This document shows, piece after piece, positions 6,581-15,997 of a stretch of DNA of 64,000 nucleotides; positions within the stretch are counted from its first letter, which is position 1, and the number at the start of each line of letters is the position of its first letter. The notes beneath the pieces were generated by a model that was not told where the DNA came from, searched no databases, and saw only the letters and a program-made list of their open reading frames with translations. The stretch is from Rummeliibacillus pycnus_A (lineage in GTDB: Bacteria > Bacillota > Bacilli > Bacillales_A > Planococcaceae), in the NCBI RefSeq assembly GCF_044359855.1, contig NZ_CP132291.1, positions 1,116,001-1,180,000 of the forward strand, in the 5' to 3' direction. The position numbers and the translations under genes were made by a program.

Positions 6581-9145
6581 TTATAGACCACATTTTAATT
6601 GGGCACCACAGTTTGTGCAAGTATTACAGCCACCTAATTCTTCGACTGTACCTTTACGACATACCGGACAAGTATTCCCCACTTCAGATCCAATCGTAAC
6701 ATTTGTAGAACGTAAATCTTGGATTGTATCCACTAAAACAACTGGACGTTTTTCAATTACTTTTTCTTCTTGCATCGTTTCATCCATATTGTTTTCTTCT
6801 GCTTTTAAAGTTAATACTTGTGAATCGCGGCTACCGTCAACATATACTGTACCGCCTTTTGCACCACCATTGTATAAACGTTCATACACTTTTTGAACTT
6901 GTTCGACAGTATAGCCACGAGGAGCATTTACTGTTTTCGAAATTGAGCTATCAATCCAGCGTTGAATGATACACTGTACGTCTGCATGGGCCTCAGGAGC
7001 TAATTCCATTGCAGTGACAAACCATTCTGGTAAGTTTGCTTCATCCGCTTCAGGATGTGCCGCTAAATATTCTTGAACAATATCAGCTTTTACTTCGATG
7101 AATTTACCTAGACGACCACTACGGTAGTAAGTAAATGAGAAGTAAGGTTCTAAACCAGTAGAAACACCAACCATTGTTCCTGTTGAGCCAGTTGGAGCTA
7201 CCGTTAATAAGTGTGAGTTGCGGATACCGCCATCAAGAACAGCTTGACGTATATGTTCTGGCAGTTTCTTCATATAGCCTGTTTCTGTGAAACGTTTGCG
7301 AAGTTCAGCAGTTTCTTTTTCATTTTTACCGATCAAGAACGGGAAGCTACCACGTTCTTTTGCAAGTTCTGTAGATGCTTCATATGCAGTAACTGCGATT
7401 GTTTCGAAGATTTCATCTACTAAAATATTACCTTCTTCTGAACCATATTCTTTTTCGCAGTAGATTAGTAAATCTGCTAACCCCATAACTCCAAGACCTA
7501 CACGACGTTCACCTAAAGCTTGAACACGGTTATCTTCTAAGAAGTAAGGTGTTGCATCAATTACATTATCTTGCATTCTCACACCTACACGAACTGTTTC
7601 TTTAAGCGCTTCAAAGTCAACAGTTTTTGTATCTTTTTGTGCAAATTGAGCTAAGTTAACTGCAGCTAAATTACATACTGAATATGGGGCTAATGGTTGT
7701 TCACCGCATGGATTTGTAGCAACAACTTTTTGTCCGTAACTTTTAGCATTTGTCATTTCATTGGCATTGTCAATGAAGAAAATACCTGGTTCAGCTGAGT
7801 AAGTAGCACAAATATTGATCAAATTCCAAAGCTCAAGTGCTTTGATTTTACGATATGAGCTTACAGCATGTCCCTTTTCTTCCCATTCACGAACATCGCC
7901 ACATTCATGCCATTCATTGTTATAGATTGCCATCTCTTTTGCATCGTAAGTTTCAACTGATGGGAAACGCAAATCAAATTCTGCATCACTTTCAACTGCT
8001 TCCATGAATTCATTTGTCAATGTAACAGAAATATTAGCACCTGTTAAGAATTCTGGATTGTTTACGCTATAAGTACCACCATCACGTAATTTTGTTTCAG
8101 CATCTTTGAAGATGGCTTCATTGAAGCCGCCGAAACCGGGGATGGATTTATAATTGATAATACCTTGATACATCGCTTTTTCTTGCTCTGTTAAAGGTTT
8201 GAATTGTAGTTTTTCTTTTGCTAAGCGCTTAATTTCTTCATCTGCTGTATTTTCGATTAAGAATCGTAAAATACGTGGATTTTGCATTTTAGAAATAATA
8301 AATTCAAAAATGTCAGGATGCCAACATGATAGCATAATCATTTGTGCTCCGCGACGTGATCCACCTTGCTCCACGAGATGTGTCAATTTCGCAATATCAT
8401 CGAGCCATGATACAGAACCAGATGATTTGCCGTTTACTCCACGAGCTAATGTATTGCGTGGTCGTAATGTTGAACCATTTGTACCAACACCACCACCGCG
8501 ACTCATGATTTCCATTACTTGTTTGCGGTGATCACTTATCCCTTCACGCGAATCTGCCACAAATGGCATAACATAACAGTTGAAGTACGTAACATCAGTA
8601 TCTGATCCCGCTCCGTAAATAACACGTCCTGCTGGGATGAAGTTCAGACCTACAAGTTGTTTATAAAACTTTTGAAACCATTCTTTACGTTTTTCTTCTG
8701 TCTTTTCGACAGATGCTAATCCCGTTGCATTACGTTTTGCTATTTGTTCGTAAAAAACTTCTAGAGGCTTTTCAATGACGTCTAGTGAGCGAGTAACAAT
8801 TCCTTCAGATAGTTCTTCTGGATCATCGATTGCACTACGATAGTCATCTTCGATTAGAATTTTTGCTCTTTTGTTTACTTCATCGATTGAAACGATATAG
8901 CCAAGTCCACGAGCAGGAAACTTAGGATCTGCTTTTACTGTTAAAACAACAAAATCCCCAACTTTTAACGTTTTCTTTTCAGTATCTTTGAAAGAATAAC
9001 GGTCGATCATCACAAGTCGAGAAACACCTTTGTGCGTTAAATGCATGTCCTCTGTGATTGGATGAACTTGAGGAAATTGTTGAATGTCTTTGTTTAGTTG
9101 TTTAATGTCGATTGTCTGATTATGATGCTGCGATGCAAGTACCAT
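6581..9145 (-). CDS. nrdJ: adenosylcobalamin-dependent (class II) ribonucleotide reductase
   Basis: Reduces ribonucleotides to deoxyribonucleotides using a radical from B12 rather than a separate oxygen-dependent subunit. About 854 residues. The barrel contains NCYVMPF (first redox cysteine), GGGVGTNGS, the radical-site motif NPCGEQPLAPYSVCNLAAVN, and GSTGTMVG near residue 680. The tail has two CxxC pairs (CPVCRKGTVEELGG and CNTCTNCG) and ends QLKCGL, the usual redox/zinc tail. The frame is open to 9199, but GGAGG sits eight bases before the ATG at 9145. No reductase partner gene or cobalamin riboswitch is seen. Two NrdR-like boxes lie just upstream. Confidence 0.95.
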   Translation of the reverse strand: MVLASQHHNQTIDIKQLNKDIQQFPQVHPITEDMHLTHKGVSRLVMIDRYSFKDTEKKTLKVGDFVVLTVKADPKFPARGLGYIVSIDEVNKRAKILIEDDYRSAIDDPEELSEGIVTRSLDVIEKPLEVFYEQIAKRNATGLASVEKTEEKRKEWFQKFYKQLVGLNFIPAGRVIYGAGSDTDVTYFNCYVMPFVADSREGISDHRKQVMEIMSRGGGVGTNGSTLRPRNTLARGVNGKSSGSVSWLDDIAKLTHLVEQGGSRRGAQMIMLSCWHPDIFEFIISKMQNPRILRFLIENTADEEIKRLAKEKLQFKPLTEQEKAMYQGIINYKSIPGFGGFNEAIFKDAETKLRDGGTYSVNNPEFLTGANISVTLTNEFMEAVESDAEFDLRFPSVETYDAKEMAIYNNEWHECGDVREWEEKGHAVSSYRKIKALELWNLINICATYSAEPGIFFIDNANEMTNAKSYGQKVVATNPCGEQPLAPYSVCNLAAVNLAQFAQKDTKTVDFEALKETVRVGVRMQDNVIDATPYFLEDNRVQALGERRVGLGVMGLADLLIYCEKEYGSEEGNILVDEIFETIAVTAYEASTELAKERGSFPFLIGKNEKETAELRKRFTETGYMKKLPEHIRQAVLDGGIRNSHLLTVAPTGSTGTMVGVSTGLEPYFSFTYYRSGRLGKFIEVKADIVQEYLAAHPEADEANLPEWFVTAMELAPEAHADVQCIIQRWIDSSISKTVNAPRGYTVEQVQKVYERLYNGGAKGGTVYVDGSRDSQVLTLKAEENNMDETMQEEKVIEKRPVVLVDTIQDLRSTNVTIGSEVGNTCPVCRKGTVEELGGCNTCTNCGAQLKCGL

Positions 9146-9175
9146 ACCATCCGCCTCCCTATTTCTTATAGCAAA

Positions 9176-9224
9176 ACACAATATATAGTATTTATACAAT
9201 TAAATACGATACTATATATTGATT
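9176..9224 (-). promoter_or_regulatory. pair of NrdR boxes upstream of nrdJ
   Basis: ACACAATATATAGTAT (9176-9191) and ATACTATATATTGATT (9209-9224) both resemble the NrdR palindrome ACACWATATATWGTGT. Their centres are 33 bp apart, about three helical turns, as expected for paired NrdR sites. They lie 31-79 bases before the nrdJ start, so NrdR repression by nucleotide status is the likely control. Confidence 0.75.
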
Positions 9225-9323
9225 GGAAAAGCAAATAGAGCTTTTTTAGAAAAAAACGTTGTTATATCGCGATTCATAGGTATTTTCGGTTTTTTTATCA
9301 CAAAAAATAAGCCTAAAAACCTA

Positions 9324-10157
9324 TTATTTTCTAAAATTCCATTCGTCCGTTTCATAACGTGTTTTTGCAAGATTTTCAACAAAATCTTGTTGTTCTTGTG
9401 TCAATTCGTAAGGTACTAACTCAATATCTAGTGCCTCTTCAAATCCCTTGTGGAACGCTTCAGCACATGCTTCGACATCTACTTTACGTTTTGCTAATTG
9501 ATTAATTGCGATCGCTTTTTGTGGTAAATGTTTGCGCATACGCTCTTTTGATGCTTCTGATGGAAATTTGAAAACAGAGATCAATTTTTCATCATCTAAA
9601 TCAATTAAAATTGATCCATGTTGTAAAATTACGCCCTCTTGTCTAGTTTGTGCACTACCTGCAACCTTTTTACCTTCTACGACAAGTTCATACCAACTTG
9701 GTGCATCAAAACAAACTGCACTTTTTGGTTTTTTCAAAATATCTCTTTTTTCTTCCGAATCAGGCACAGAAAAATAAGCGTCTAAGTCTAAATTGCGAAA
9801 GCCTAACAATAACCCTTCACTGATTACTCTATAGGCTTCTGTGACCGTCTTAGGCATGTTAGGATAATTTTCTGAAACGATAACACTATACGTTAGTTCA
9901 TGTTCATGCAAGACTGCTCGTCCACCTGTTGGGCGTCTTACGAACCCTAAATTTAATTTATGTAATTGATCGAAATCAATATCTTTTTGTGCTCGTTGGA
10001 AATAACCAATTGAAAGTGTCGCAGGATTCCATTCATAAAAACGAATGACTGGTGGGATAAGGCCTTTGCTATGCCAATGTAGTAACGCTTCATCTAGAGC
10101 CATATTATAAGCTGGGCTACAAGGACCTGAATTAATAAAATACCATTTTGTTTTCAT
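9324..10157 (-). CDS. lipM: octanoyl-[GcvH]:protein octanoyltransferase LipM
   Basis: Transfers octanoyl from acyl carrier protein to GcvH at the start of lipoate assembly. The 277 residues closely follow B. subtilis LipM: SPAYNMALDEALLHWH, RRPTGGRAVLH, ELTYSVIVSE, then SAVCFDAPSWYELV with the catalytic Cys at residue 149, and GKKVAGSAQTRQ with the conserved lysine. It lies near the glycine cleavage genes, whose H protein is the natural acceptor, but gcvH itself is not in the window. AAAAGGGGG precedes the ATG. It faces away from yqhL across a 107-bp spacer. Confidence 0.96.
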   Translation of the reverse strand: MKTKWYFINSGPCSPAYNMALDEALLHWHSKGLIPPVIRFYEWNPATLSIGYFQRAQKDIDFDQLHKLNLGFVRRPTGGRAVLHEHELTYSVIVSENYPNMPKTVTEAYRVISEGLLLGFRNLDLDAYFSVPDSEEKRDILKKPKSAVCFDAPSWYELVVEGKKVAGSAQTRQEGVILQHGSILIDLDDEKLISVFKFPSEASKERMRKHLPQKAIAINQLAKRKVDVEACAEAFHKGFEEALDIELVPYELTQEQQDFVENLAKTRYETDEWNFRK

Positions 10158-10264
10158 TTTATCTTCCCCCTTTTATATCAACTTTTCTATTTTATCAAAG
10201 TCATTGGACTATCGCTAGTTCTTCTTTTATAATATTATTTATAGACAGAAAGGGGTAAGTCATC

Positions 10265-10645
10265 TTGAGCTGGTTATATACAATATTAATCATCCTAGTT
10301 GTAATTATTATTTACGCGCTTATTAATGCATTACGCTTAAAAAAAGCAGTTACAACTCTAAATGAAGAAGAATTTAAAAAAGGGTATCGTAAAGCACAAT
10401 TAATCGATGTTCGTGAATTAAAAGAATTTGAAGGTGGACATATTTTAGGGGCACGTAATTTACCTACAACCCAAATTCGTAATCGATATCATGAGCTTCG
10501 TCCAGATAAACCAGTATACTTATACTGCCAAAATGCTGGTCGTAGTGCACGTGCTGCTTTATTCTTAAAGAAAAAGGGCTATAATGAACTTTATCAATTA
10601 GAAGGCGGTTACAAAAACTGGCACGGTAAAATTAAAGTAAAATAG
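10265..10645 (+). CDS. yqhL: membrane-anchored rhodanese-like protein YqhL
   Basis: An N-terminal membrane helix (YTILIILVVIIIYALINAL) is followed by a single rhodanese domain. The active-site loop is LYCQNAGRSARAA, with the persulfide cysteine around residue 89, and the domain end is LEGGYKNW. It is likely to handle sulfane sulfur at the membrane surface; the partner is unknown. The 126-residue length equals that of B. subtilis YqhL. The start is TTG at 10265, set by AGAAAGGGG. A terminator follows, so it is monocistronic. Confidence 0.93.
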   Translation: MSWLYTILIILVVIIIYALINALRLKKAVTTLNEEEFKKGYRKAQLIDVRELKEFEGGHILGARNLPTTQIRNRYHELRPDKPVYLYCQNAGRSARAALFLKKKGYNELYQLEGGYKNWHGKIKVK

Positions 10646-10660
10646 TTTCTTCTAATTAAG

Positions 10661-10697
10661 GAGAGTCGTTTCAATTACGAAATGGCTTTCTTTTTTT
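10661..10697 (+). terminator. terminator of yqhL
   Basis: A 12-bp stem (GAGAGTCGTTTC with GAAATGGCTTTC, including G-U pairs) has a six-base loop and a run of seven T. The 190 bp between this and the gcv terminator are AT-rich, and I see nothing else there. Confidence 0.8.
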
Positions 10698-10881
10698 ACA
10701 AAATTTTTCCCTGATAGACTTTTAGCAAGGCACTGAACGTTTTATTTCCCACATCATTTCCTGAACATATATAATAGGAAGAAACTCCAAATAATTTTCC
10801 GTTAATTTCATAGTAAATCCCTTATTATTATTCTATGAAAAATCTTGAAGCTAACTAAATCCTAAGATTTTATAATTAAAA

Positions 10882-10922
10882 TATAAAACGCACTGCAATC
10901 CAATTTAGACTGCAGTGCATTT
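10882..10922 (-). terminator. terminator of the gcv operon
   Basis: On the minus strand, ATGCACTGCAGTC pairs with GATTGCAGTGCGT and a T-rich stretch follows. It lies about 65 bases after the gcvPB stop. Confidence 0.8.
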
Positions 10923-10986
10923 TACTTTGTCATGAAATTGTTAGAAATTCTAAAGCATTCTTGTTAACTCATTTTACATCCTGAAA

Positions 10987-12465
10987 TTACGCTTCAACAA
11001 GATTTGAAGTTTTTTCATATCTCAATACTGGATGACGTGCAGCACGTGTTTCATCTAGACGGCTAATAACAGTCGTATGAGGTGCTTCTTGCACGATTTC
11101 TGGTGTTTCTTCTGCTTCCTTGGCAATTTGAATCATTGCATCACAGAAAGCATCTAATGTTTCTTTAGATTCTGTTTCGGTTGGTTCGATCATTAACCCT
11201 TCTTCCACATTTAATGGGAAGTAAGTTGTTGGTGGATGATAACCAAAGTCTAACAGTCTTTTCGCAATATCAAGTGTACGGACACCCAGCTTTTTCTGAC
11301 GACTTCCACTTAATACAAATTCATGCTTGCAATGACGATTATATGGCAATTCATAATATGGTTGAAGACGACGCATCATGTAGTTTGCGTTAATAACTGC
11401 ATTTTCTGTTACAGCTTTTAAGCCGTCTGGTCCCATTGAGCGAATGTAAGTGTATGCACGAACATTAATACCAAAGTTACCAAAGTAAGGTTTCACACGA
11501 CCAATAGATTGTGGACGATTATAATCGAAATGATAGCCTTGTTCAGTTTTTACAAGTACTGGTTTTGGTAAGTACGGAATCAAATCCTCTTTTACTCCAA
11601 CTGGGCCAGAGCCAGGACCACCACCACCATGCGGGCCAGTAAATGTTTTGTGTAAGTTTAAGTGTACGCAGTCAAAGCCCATGTCGCCAGGTCGTGCTTT
11701 AGACATAACAGCATTTAAGTTTGCGCCATCGTAGTATACTTTACCGCCAACACTGTGAATGATTTCAGCAATTTCAAGAATATGTTCTTCAAATAAGCCC
11801 AATGTATTTGGGTTTGTTAACATTAAAGCTGCTGTATCTGAACCTACGACACTACGTAAATCTTCTAAGTCAACTAAACCATTTTCATCAGACTTAACTG
11901 TTATTATTTCAAAACCTGCAACGGAAGCAGATGCCGGATTTGTACCATGCGCAGAGTCAGGTACAATCACTTTTGTCCGTTCATGTTCACCATTTGCTTC
12001 ATGGAATGCACGAATCATCATTAATGCTGTCCATTCTCCATGAGCACCAGCTGCTGGTTGAAGCGTTACTTCATCCATCCCTGTAATTTCAATAAGATGT
12101 TGTTGCAGATCATACATTAATTCAAGTGCACCTTGAACTGTTTTTTCATCTTGCAATGGATGAATGTTGGCGAATCCTGAGAAACGTGCCACAGATTCAT
12201 TGATTTTCGGATTATATTTCATCGTACAAGAACCTAATGGATAAAACCCAGAATCCACACCATGATTACGACGAGACAATGCTGTATAGTGACGCATAAT
12301 ATCCAATTCAGAAAGCTCCGGTAATTCCGCTTCTTCCTCGCGAATAAATTCAGATGGTAAAATGCTTGATAGTTCTAATTCGGGTACATCTAAATCTGGT
12401 AAGCTATAGCCTACACGACCTTCTTTAGATAATTCAAATACAAGTGGTTGATTTTCCTTATGCAT
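10987..12465 (-). CDS. gcvPB: glycine dehydrogenase (decarboxylating) subunit 2
   Basis: The PLP-binding half of the P protein: decarboxylates glycine and passes the aminomethyl group to lipoylated GcvH. About 492 residues. The PLP lysine lies in HLNLHKTFTGPHGGGGPG, with GSCTMKYNPK and PAAGAHGEWTALM earlier. The ATG at 12465 overlaps the gcvPA stop by eight bases, giving translational coupling; the frame upstream of it is inside gcvPA. Third gene of the riboswitch-controlled operon gcvT-gcvPA-gcvPB. Confidence 0.97.
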   Translation of the reverse strand: MHKENQPLVFELSKEGRVGYSLPDLDVPELELSSILPSEFIREEEAELPELSELDIMRHYTALSRRNHGVDSGFYPLGSCTMKYNPKINESVARFSGFANIHPLQDEKTVQGALELMYDLQQHLIEITGMDEVTLQPAAGAHGEWTALMMIRAFHEANGEHERTKVIVPDSAHGTNPASASVAGFEIITVKSDENGLVDLEDLRSVVGSDTAALMLTNPNTLGLFEEHILEIAEIIHSVGGKVYYDGANLNAVMSKARPGDMGFDCVHLNLHKTFTGPHGGGGPGSGPVGVKEDLIPYLPKPVLVKTEQGYHFDYNRPQSIGRVKPYFGNFGINVRAYTYIRSMGPDGLKAVTENAVINANYMMRRLQPYYELPYNRHCKHEFVLSGSRQKKLGVRTLDIAKRLLDFGYHPPTTYFPLNVEEGLMIEPTETESKETLDAFCDAMIQIAKEAEETPEIVQEAPHTTVISRLDETRAARHPVLRYEKTSNLVEA

Positions 12466-13804
12466 GTTGAGCCCCCATTTCTTGCACGAGTGCATCGATT
12501 TCTTCTATTGTACGTTGTTCAGTAACCGCGATTAGTACATGATTTTCAAATTCCGGACTAACTTTGCCTAAATCAAAGCCACCAATAATTCCTTTTTCAA
12601 ATAAAGCTTCATTTATAGCTTCTACTGACTCTTTTACTTTTACAACAATCTCATTGAAATGCGATCCTTGGAAAGCTACTTCAAAGCCTGCACGTTCGAA
12701 AGCTACCTTCGCATAATGAGTCTTAAGAATATTTTGTTTTGCCATTTCTTGAACACCTTTTTTACCTAGTGCTGTCATTGCAACAGAAGCAGCTAAAGCG
12801 TTTAATGCTTGGTTAGAACAAATATTAGAAGTTGCTTTTTCACGGCGAATATGTTGTTCACGCGCTTGTAACGTAAGTACATATCCTCTTCTGCCTTCTT
12901 CATCAACTGTTTCACCGATTAAACGGCCAGGTACTTTACGCATTAATTTTGTTGTTGTTGCAAAATAGCCACAGTGAGGTCCACCAAAGCTTTCAGGAAT
13001 ACCAAAAGGTTGAGCATCTCCAACCGTAATATCAGCACCTAATTTACCTGGAGGTGTAAGAATTGCTAATGATAATGGGTTTGCCGAAATAATAGATAAT
13101 CCCTTTACTGCATGAATAGCATCTGATATCGCTTGGACATTTTCAATTTGTCCATAGAAATTAGGATATTGCACCATTACTCCTGCAGTGTCTTTATCTA
13201 TTAATCTTTCAAGAGCTTCTAAGTCAGTAACGCCATCTTTTAATGGAACAGTTACTACTTCAATAGATTGACCATATGCATATGTTTTCACAACATCTTG
13301 TGCGATTGGGTGTACCGCTTCTGAAACTAAAAGTTTTTTACGACGTGTCTGACCTGCAGCTAACATTCCTGCTTCTGCAAGTGCAGTGCCACCATCATAC
13401 ATGGAAGAGTTTGCAAGATCCATTCCAGTAAGTTCAGCAATCATTGTTTGAAATTCAAAGATAGCTTGTAATTCACCTTGAGAAATCTCAGGTTGATATG
13501 GAGTATACGCAGTGTAAAACTCTGATCGAGAAATGACATGGTCAACTATAACCGGTTTGTAGTGATCATATACACCTGCACCTAAGAAGGATACATATTC
13601 GTCACTATTTGCATTTTGTTTTGCAAGTTGTGCCAATTCTTTTAATAACGCTGATTCTGATTTAGCAGATTTTATCTTGTAATCACCTTTAAATCGAATT
13701 TTTTCTGGGATGTCTGCGAATAATTCATCAACTGATGATACGCCAATCACCTTTAACATTTCTTGCTGATCTTGTTCAGTCATTGGTAAATACCGATGTT
13801 TCAT
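12458..13804 (-). CDS. gcvPA: glycine dehydrogenase (decarboxylating) subunit 1
   Basis: The N-terminal half of the split glycine dehydrogenase; it pairs with GcvPB to form the alpha2-beta2 P protein. 448 residues starting MKHRYLPMTEQDQQEML, as in B. subtilis. Family segments include FLGAGVYDHY, PYQPEISQGELQ, GGTALAEA and SNICSNQAL. The frame is open further upstream, into gcvT, but AGAGAGG sits before the ATG at 13804. It is 25 bases from the gcvT stop and overlaps gcvPB. Confidence 0.97.
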   Translation of the reverse strand: MKHRYLPMTEQDQQEMLKVIGVSSVDELFADIPEKIRFKGDYKIKSAKSESALLKELAQLAKQNANSDEYVSFLGAGVYDHYKPVIVDHVISRSEFYTAYTPYQPEISQGELQAIFEFQTMIAELTGMDLANSSMYDGGTALAEAGMLAAGQTRRKKLLVSEAVHPIAQDVVKTYAYGQSIEVVTVPLKDGVTDLEALERLIDKDTAGVMVQYPNFYGQIENVQAISDAIHAVKGLSIISANPLSLAILTPPGKLGADITVGDAQPFGIPESFGGPHCGYFATTTKLMRKVPGRLIGETVDEEGRRGYVLTLQAREQHIRREKATSNICSNQALNALAASVAMTALGKKGVQEMAKQNILKTHYAKVAFERAGFEVAFQGSHFNEIVVKVKESVEAINEALFEKGIIGGFDLGKVSPEFENHVLIAVTEQRTIEEIDALVQEMGAQHA

Positions 13805-13829
13805 TGCAATAATACCTCTCTTCTTTTCC

Positions 13830-14930
13830 TTATTTTTGACGTTTATAAAAAGGTGTTTCAACTGTCATCACTTTTAATCGGCGGTTACGAATTTCAATTT
13901 CTAATTCTTGGCCAACCTCAGCAAATTCACTTTTCACAAGTGCTAATCCAATATTACGTTTTGTAAGCGGTGATTGTGTTCCTGTTGTCACTTCACCTAT
14001 TTCCTCATCTCCTTTAAAAACTCTATAACCATGACGAGGAATACCTTTATCAATCATTTCTATACCAATACTTTTTCGTGGTACACCATTTTCTTTTTGA
14101 TCAAGTAAAGCTGCTTTTCCAATGAAATCTTCTTTTTGAAGTTTCACGACAAAATTAATACCTGCTTCCAGAGGTGAAATCGTATTTGATAATTCTTGGC
14201 CATATAGAGGAAGGCATGATTCAAAACGCAATGTATCACGTGCCCCTAAACCACATGGAATCACACCTTTTGGTTCACCAGCTTTTAAAATTTGATCCCA
14301 TAGAGCAACGACTGCTTCTTCAGATGCGTAAATTTCAAAACCATCTTCCCCTGTATAGCCTGTACGAGAAATAAGCGTATCAAATCCACAAATTGAAACA
14401 TGTTGTTGCAAGCGGAAAGGTTTAATTTCTTTAAGATTAGTCTCTGTTAAGGATTGCAATACTTCTTCTGCAAGTGGTCCTTGAAGCGCTAATTGTCCAT
14501 ATTCATCTGAACAATTCGTAATCTTCACGTCTCCAATTTCCTGTTTTTTCATCCAATCAAAGTCTTTTTCTATATTTGCTGCATTTACAACTAGTAAATA
14601 TCGATTTTCTTCTAGTCTATAGATTAGTAAATCATCTACAACTCCGCCATCTTCATAACACATTGTTGTATATTGTGTTTGATTAATCGCTACCTTTGAA
14701 ACATCGTTCGTTACAAGGTTTTGCAAATACGCTAAACTTTCTGAACCTTCTACGAATATTTCTCCCATATGCGAAACATCAAACAAGCCCGCTTTTGTAC
14801 GAACTGCTTCATGTTCTGCCTTGATAGAGGAAAACTGCACGGGTAAATCCCAACCACCAAAATCAATTGTTTTACCACCATATTTCGCATAAGAATCAAA
14901 TAATGGTGTTTGTTTTAATTCTGTCGTCAT
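13830..14930 (-). CDS. gcvT: aminomethyltransferase (glycine cleavage T protein)
   Basis: Takes the aminomethyl group from GcvH to tetrahydrofolate, releasing ammonia and making 5,10-methylene-THF. 366 residues with the family motifs FGGWDLPVQFSSI, GLFDVSHMGEI, SRTGYTGEDGFEIY and the domain-end barrel region RNIGLALV. AGGAGG precedes the ATG. First gene of the operon, about 35 bases downstream of the riboswitch terminator hairpin. With LipM nearby, the locus covers glycine oxidation and part of the lipoylation it needs. Confidence 0.97.
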   Translation of the reverse strand: MTTELKQTPLFDSYAKYGGKTIDFGGWDLPVQFSSIKAEHEAVRTKAGLFDVSHMGEIFVEGSESLAYLQNLVTNDVSKVAINQTQYTTMCYEDGGVVDDLLIYRLEENRYLLVVNAANIEKDFDWMKKQEIGDVKITNCSDEYGQLALQGPLAEEVLQSLTETNLKEIKPFRLQQHVSICGFDTLISRTGYTGEDGFEIYASEEAVVALWDQILKAGEPKGVIPCGLGARDTLRFESCLPLYGQELSNTISPLEAGINFVVKLQKEDFIGKAALLDQKENGVPRKSIGIEMIDKGIPRHGYRVFKGDEEIGEVTTGTQSPLTKRNIGLALVKSEFAEVGQELEIEIRNRRLKVMTVETPFYKRQK

Positions 14931-14956
14931 TTTTCTTCCTCCTAATCATCAATTCA

Positions 14957-15000
14957 CAAAAAAAGGACAGAGAAACCCTATTTAAGGATTTCTCTGTCCT
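14957..15000 (-). terminator. riboswitch expression-platform terminator
   Basis: A hairpin of AGGACAGAGAAA with TTTCTCTGTCCT (plus a GG/CC extension) is followed on the minus strand by seven T. It sits between the glycine aptamers and gcvT, as for a transcriptional on-switch. Confidence 0.88.
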
Positions 15001-15156
15001 TGCACCTGAAAGTTTAACCATTACGGCTGGCCTCTTTGGTGGCTACATAAAGTAGCTCTCTCCAGAGTTGCGTCCCGTACGAGTCTTTTTGCCTGAGAGA
15101 TTCACAGCACTCACTATTTGCTCCTTCGGCGACGCTACATAGCGTTCTCTCCCCGT
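14986..15156 (-). ncRNA. tandem glycine riboswitch
   Basis: On the minus strand, two aptamer-like modules follow each other. The first opens GGGGAGAGAACGC, continues GCCGAAGGAGCAA and ends with ATCTCTCAGGCAAAAAGAC, ACGGGACGC and CTCTGGAGAG. The second has AGCCACCAAAGAGGCCAG, then TTTCAGGTGCAAGGACAGAG. These are the conserved glycine-riboswitch blocks, with the short linker typical of tandem forms. The last helix overlaps the terminator stem, so glycine binding should prevent termination and switch on gcvT-gcvPA-gcvPB. Confidence 0.93.
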
Positions 15157-15311
15157 ACAATCATCCGCCCAAGAAAAATCTTGGTACTATTTTCATATCA
15201 ATGTTCTATAACAGGATTGCTTGACTATATCCTAACATTGAAAGTGATAACATGCAATAACTTTATGAAAAATGTTTTAAAAACGAACAATATAACACAC
15301 AAGCATCATTA

Positions 15312-15824
15312 TTATTCGCCTTTCAACCTTGTAACTTGGAATGCAGCATACTCAACAATCTGTCTCAATGAACGACCTTCTGTACGGATATTTATGTGTG
15401 CTGCACTCTTATAACATTTTCTTCGCTGATAAAATAAATCTTCTAATTCTTGTTTAGTCGAGCGTTGGACAATAGGGCGATTTTTGTCTTTATGGATTCT
15501 TTTCCAAATATCAGGGAATGTTGCGTCTAAAAATAATACTAATCCAGTTTGTCTCATAATTTTTCGATTTTCTGCATTCACTGCAACTCCGCCACCAGTT
15601 GAAATAATACAAAATTCATCACGAAAATCTTTTAAAAATTCCGTCTCTATTTTACGAAAATATGCTTCTCCTTTTTGCTCGAAAATTTCTGGAATTGTCA
15701 TTTTTTCCCGTTTCACGATTTCTTTGTCCATGTCGTAATAAGGCATTCTTAGAAAATAACTAAGTCTTCTTCCGATTGCACTTTTCCCACTGCCCATATA
15801 GCCCACTAAATAAACTTTTCTCAT
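15312..15824 (-). CDS. aroK: shikimate kinase
   Basis: Phosphorylates shikimate with ATP. 170 residues. The Walker A is GYMGSGKSAIG (residues 8-18). The shikimate-binding DMDKEI and FRKIETEF carry the conserved Asp and Arg. STGGGVAV is the Walker-B-side glycine loop, and the lid is in the region of NRPIVQRS. AGAAGGTGAG precedes the ATG. It lies between comGG and the gcv riboswitch, the arrangement found in staphylococci, and is on the same strand as both. Whether comG reads into it is not clear. Confidence 0.95.
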   Translation of the reverse strand: MRKVYLVGYMGSGKSAIGRRLSYFLRMPYYDMDKEIVKREKMTIPEIFEQKGEAYFRKIETEFLKDFRDEFCIISTGGGVAVNAENRKIMRQTGLVLFLDATFPDIWKRIHKDKNRPIVQRSTKQELEDLFYQRRKCYKSAAHINIRTEGRSLRQIVEYAAFQVTRLKGE

Positions 15825-15997
15825 CTTCTCACCTTCTTATGACTTACGACTACCTTACAACTTTATATCACTTTTTATTAATAGTAGCATGAACACTAGT
15901 CGATTCCAATAAATCATTCAATGATGAGAAGAAATAAAAGAAAATTAGAACATTATGTCAACATTTGCAAGTCATTTCGAATAAGAAGTTTTAGATT

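Noticed and set aside
9146..9323. Possible cobalamin riboswitch ahead of nrdJ
   Set aside because: The 180-bp spacer lacks B12-box-like sequence and is too short; only the NrdR-like boxes are supported.
15118..15414. 98-codon plus-strand frame
   Set aside because: It lies antisense to the glycine riboswitch and the end of aroK.
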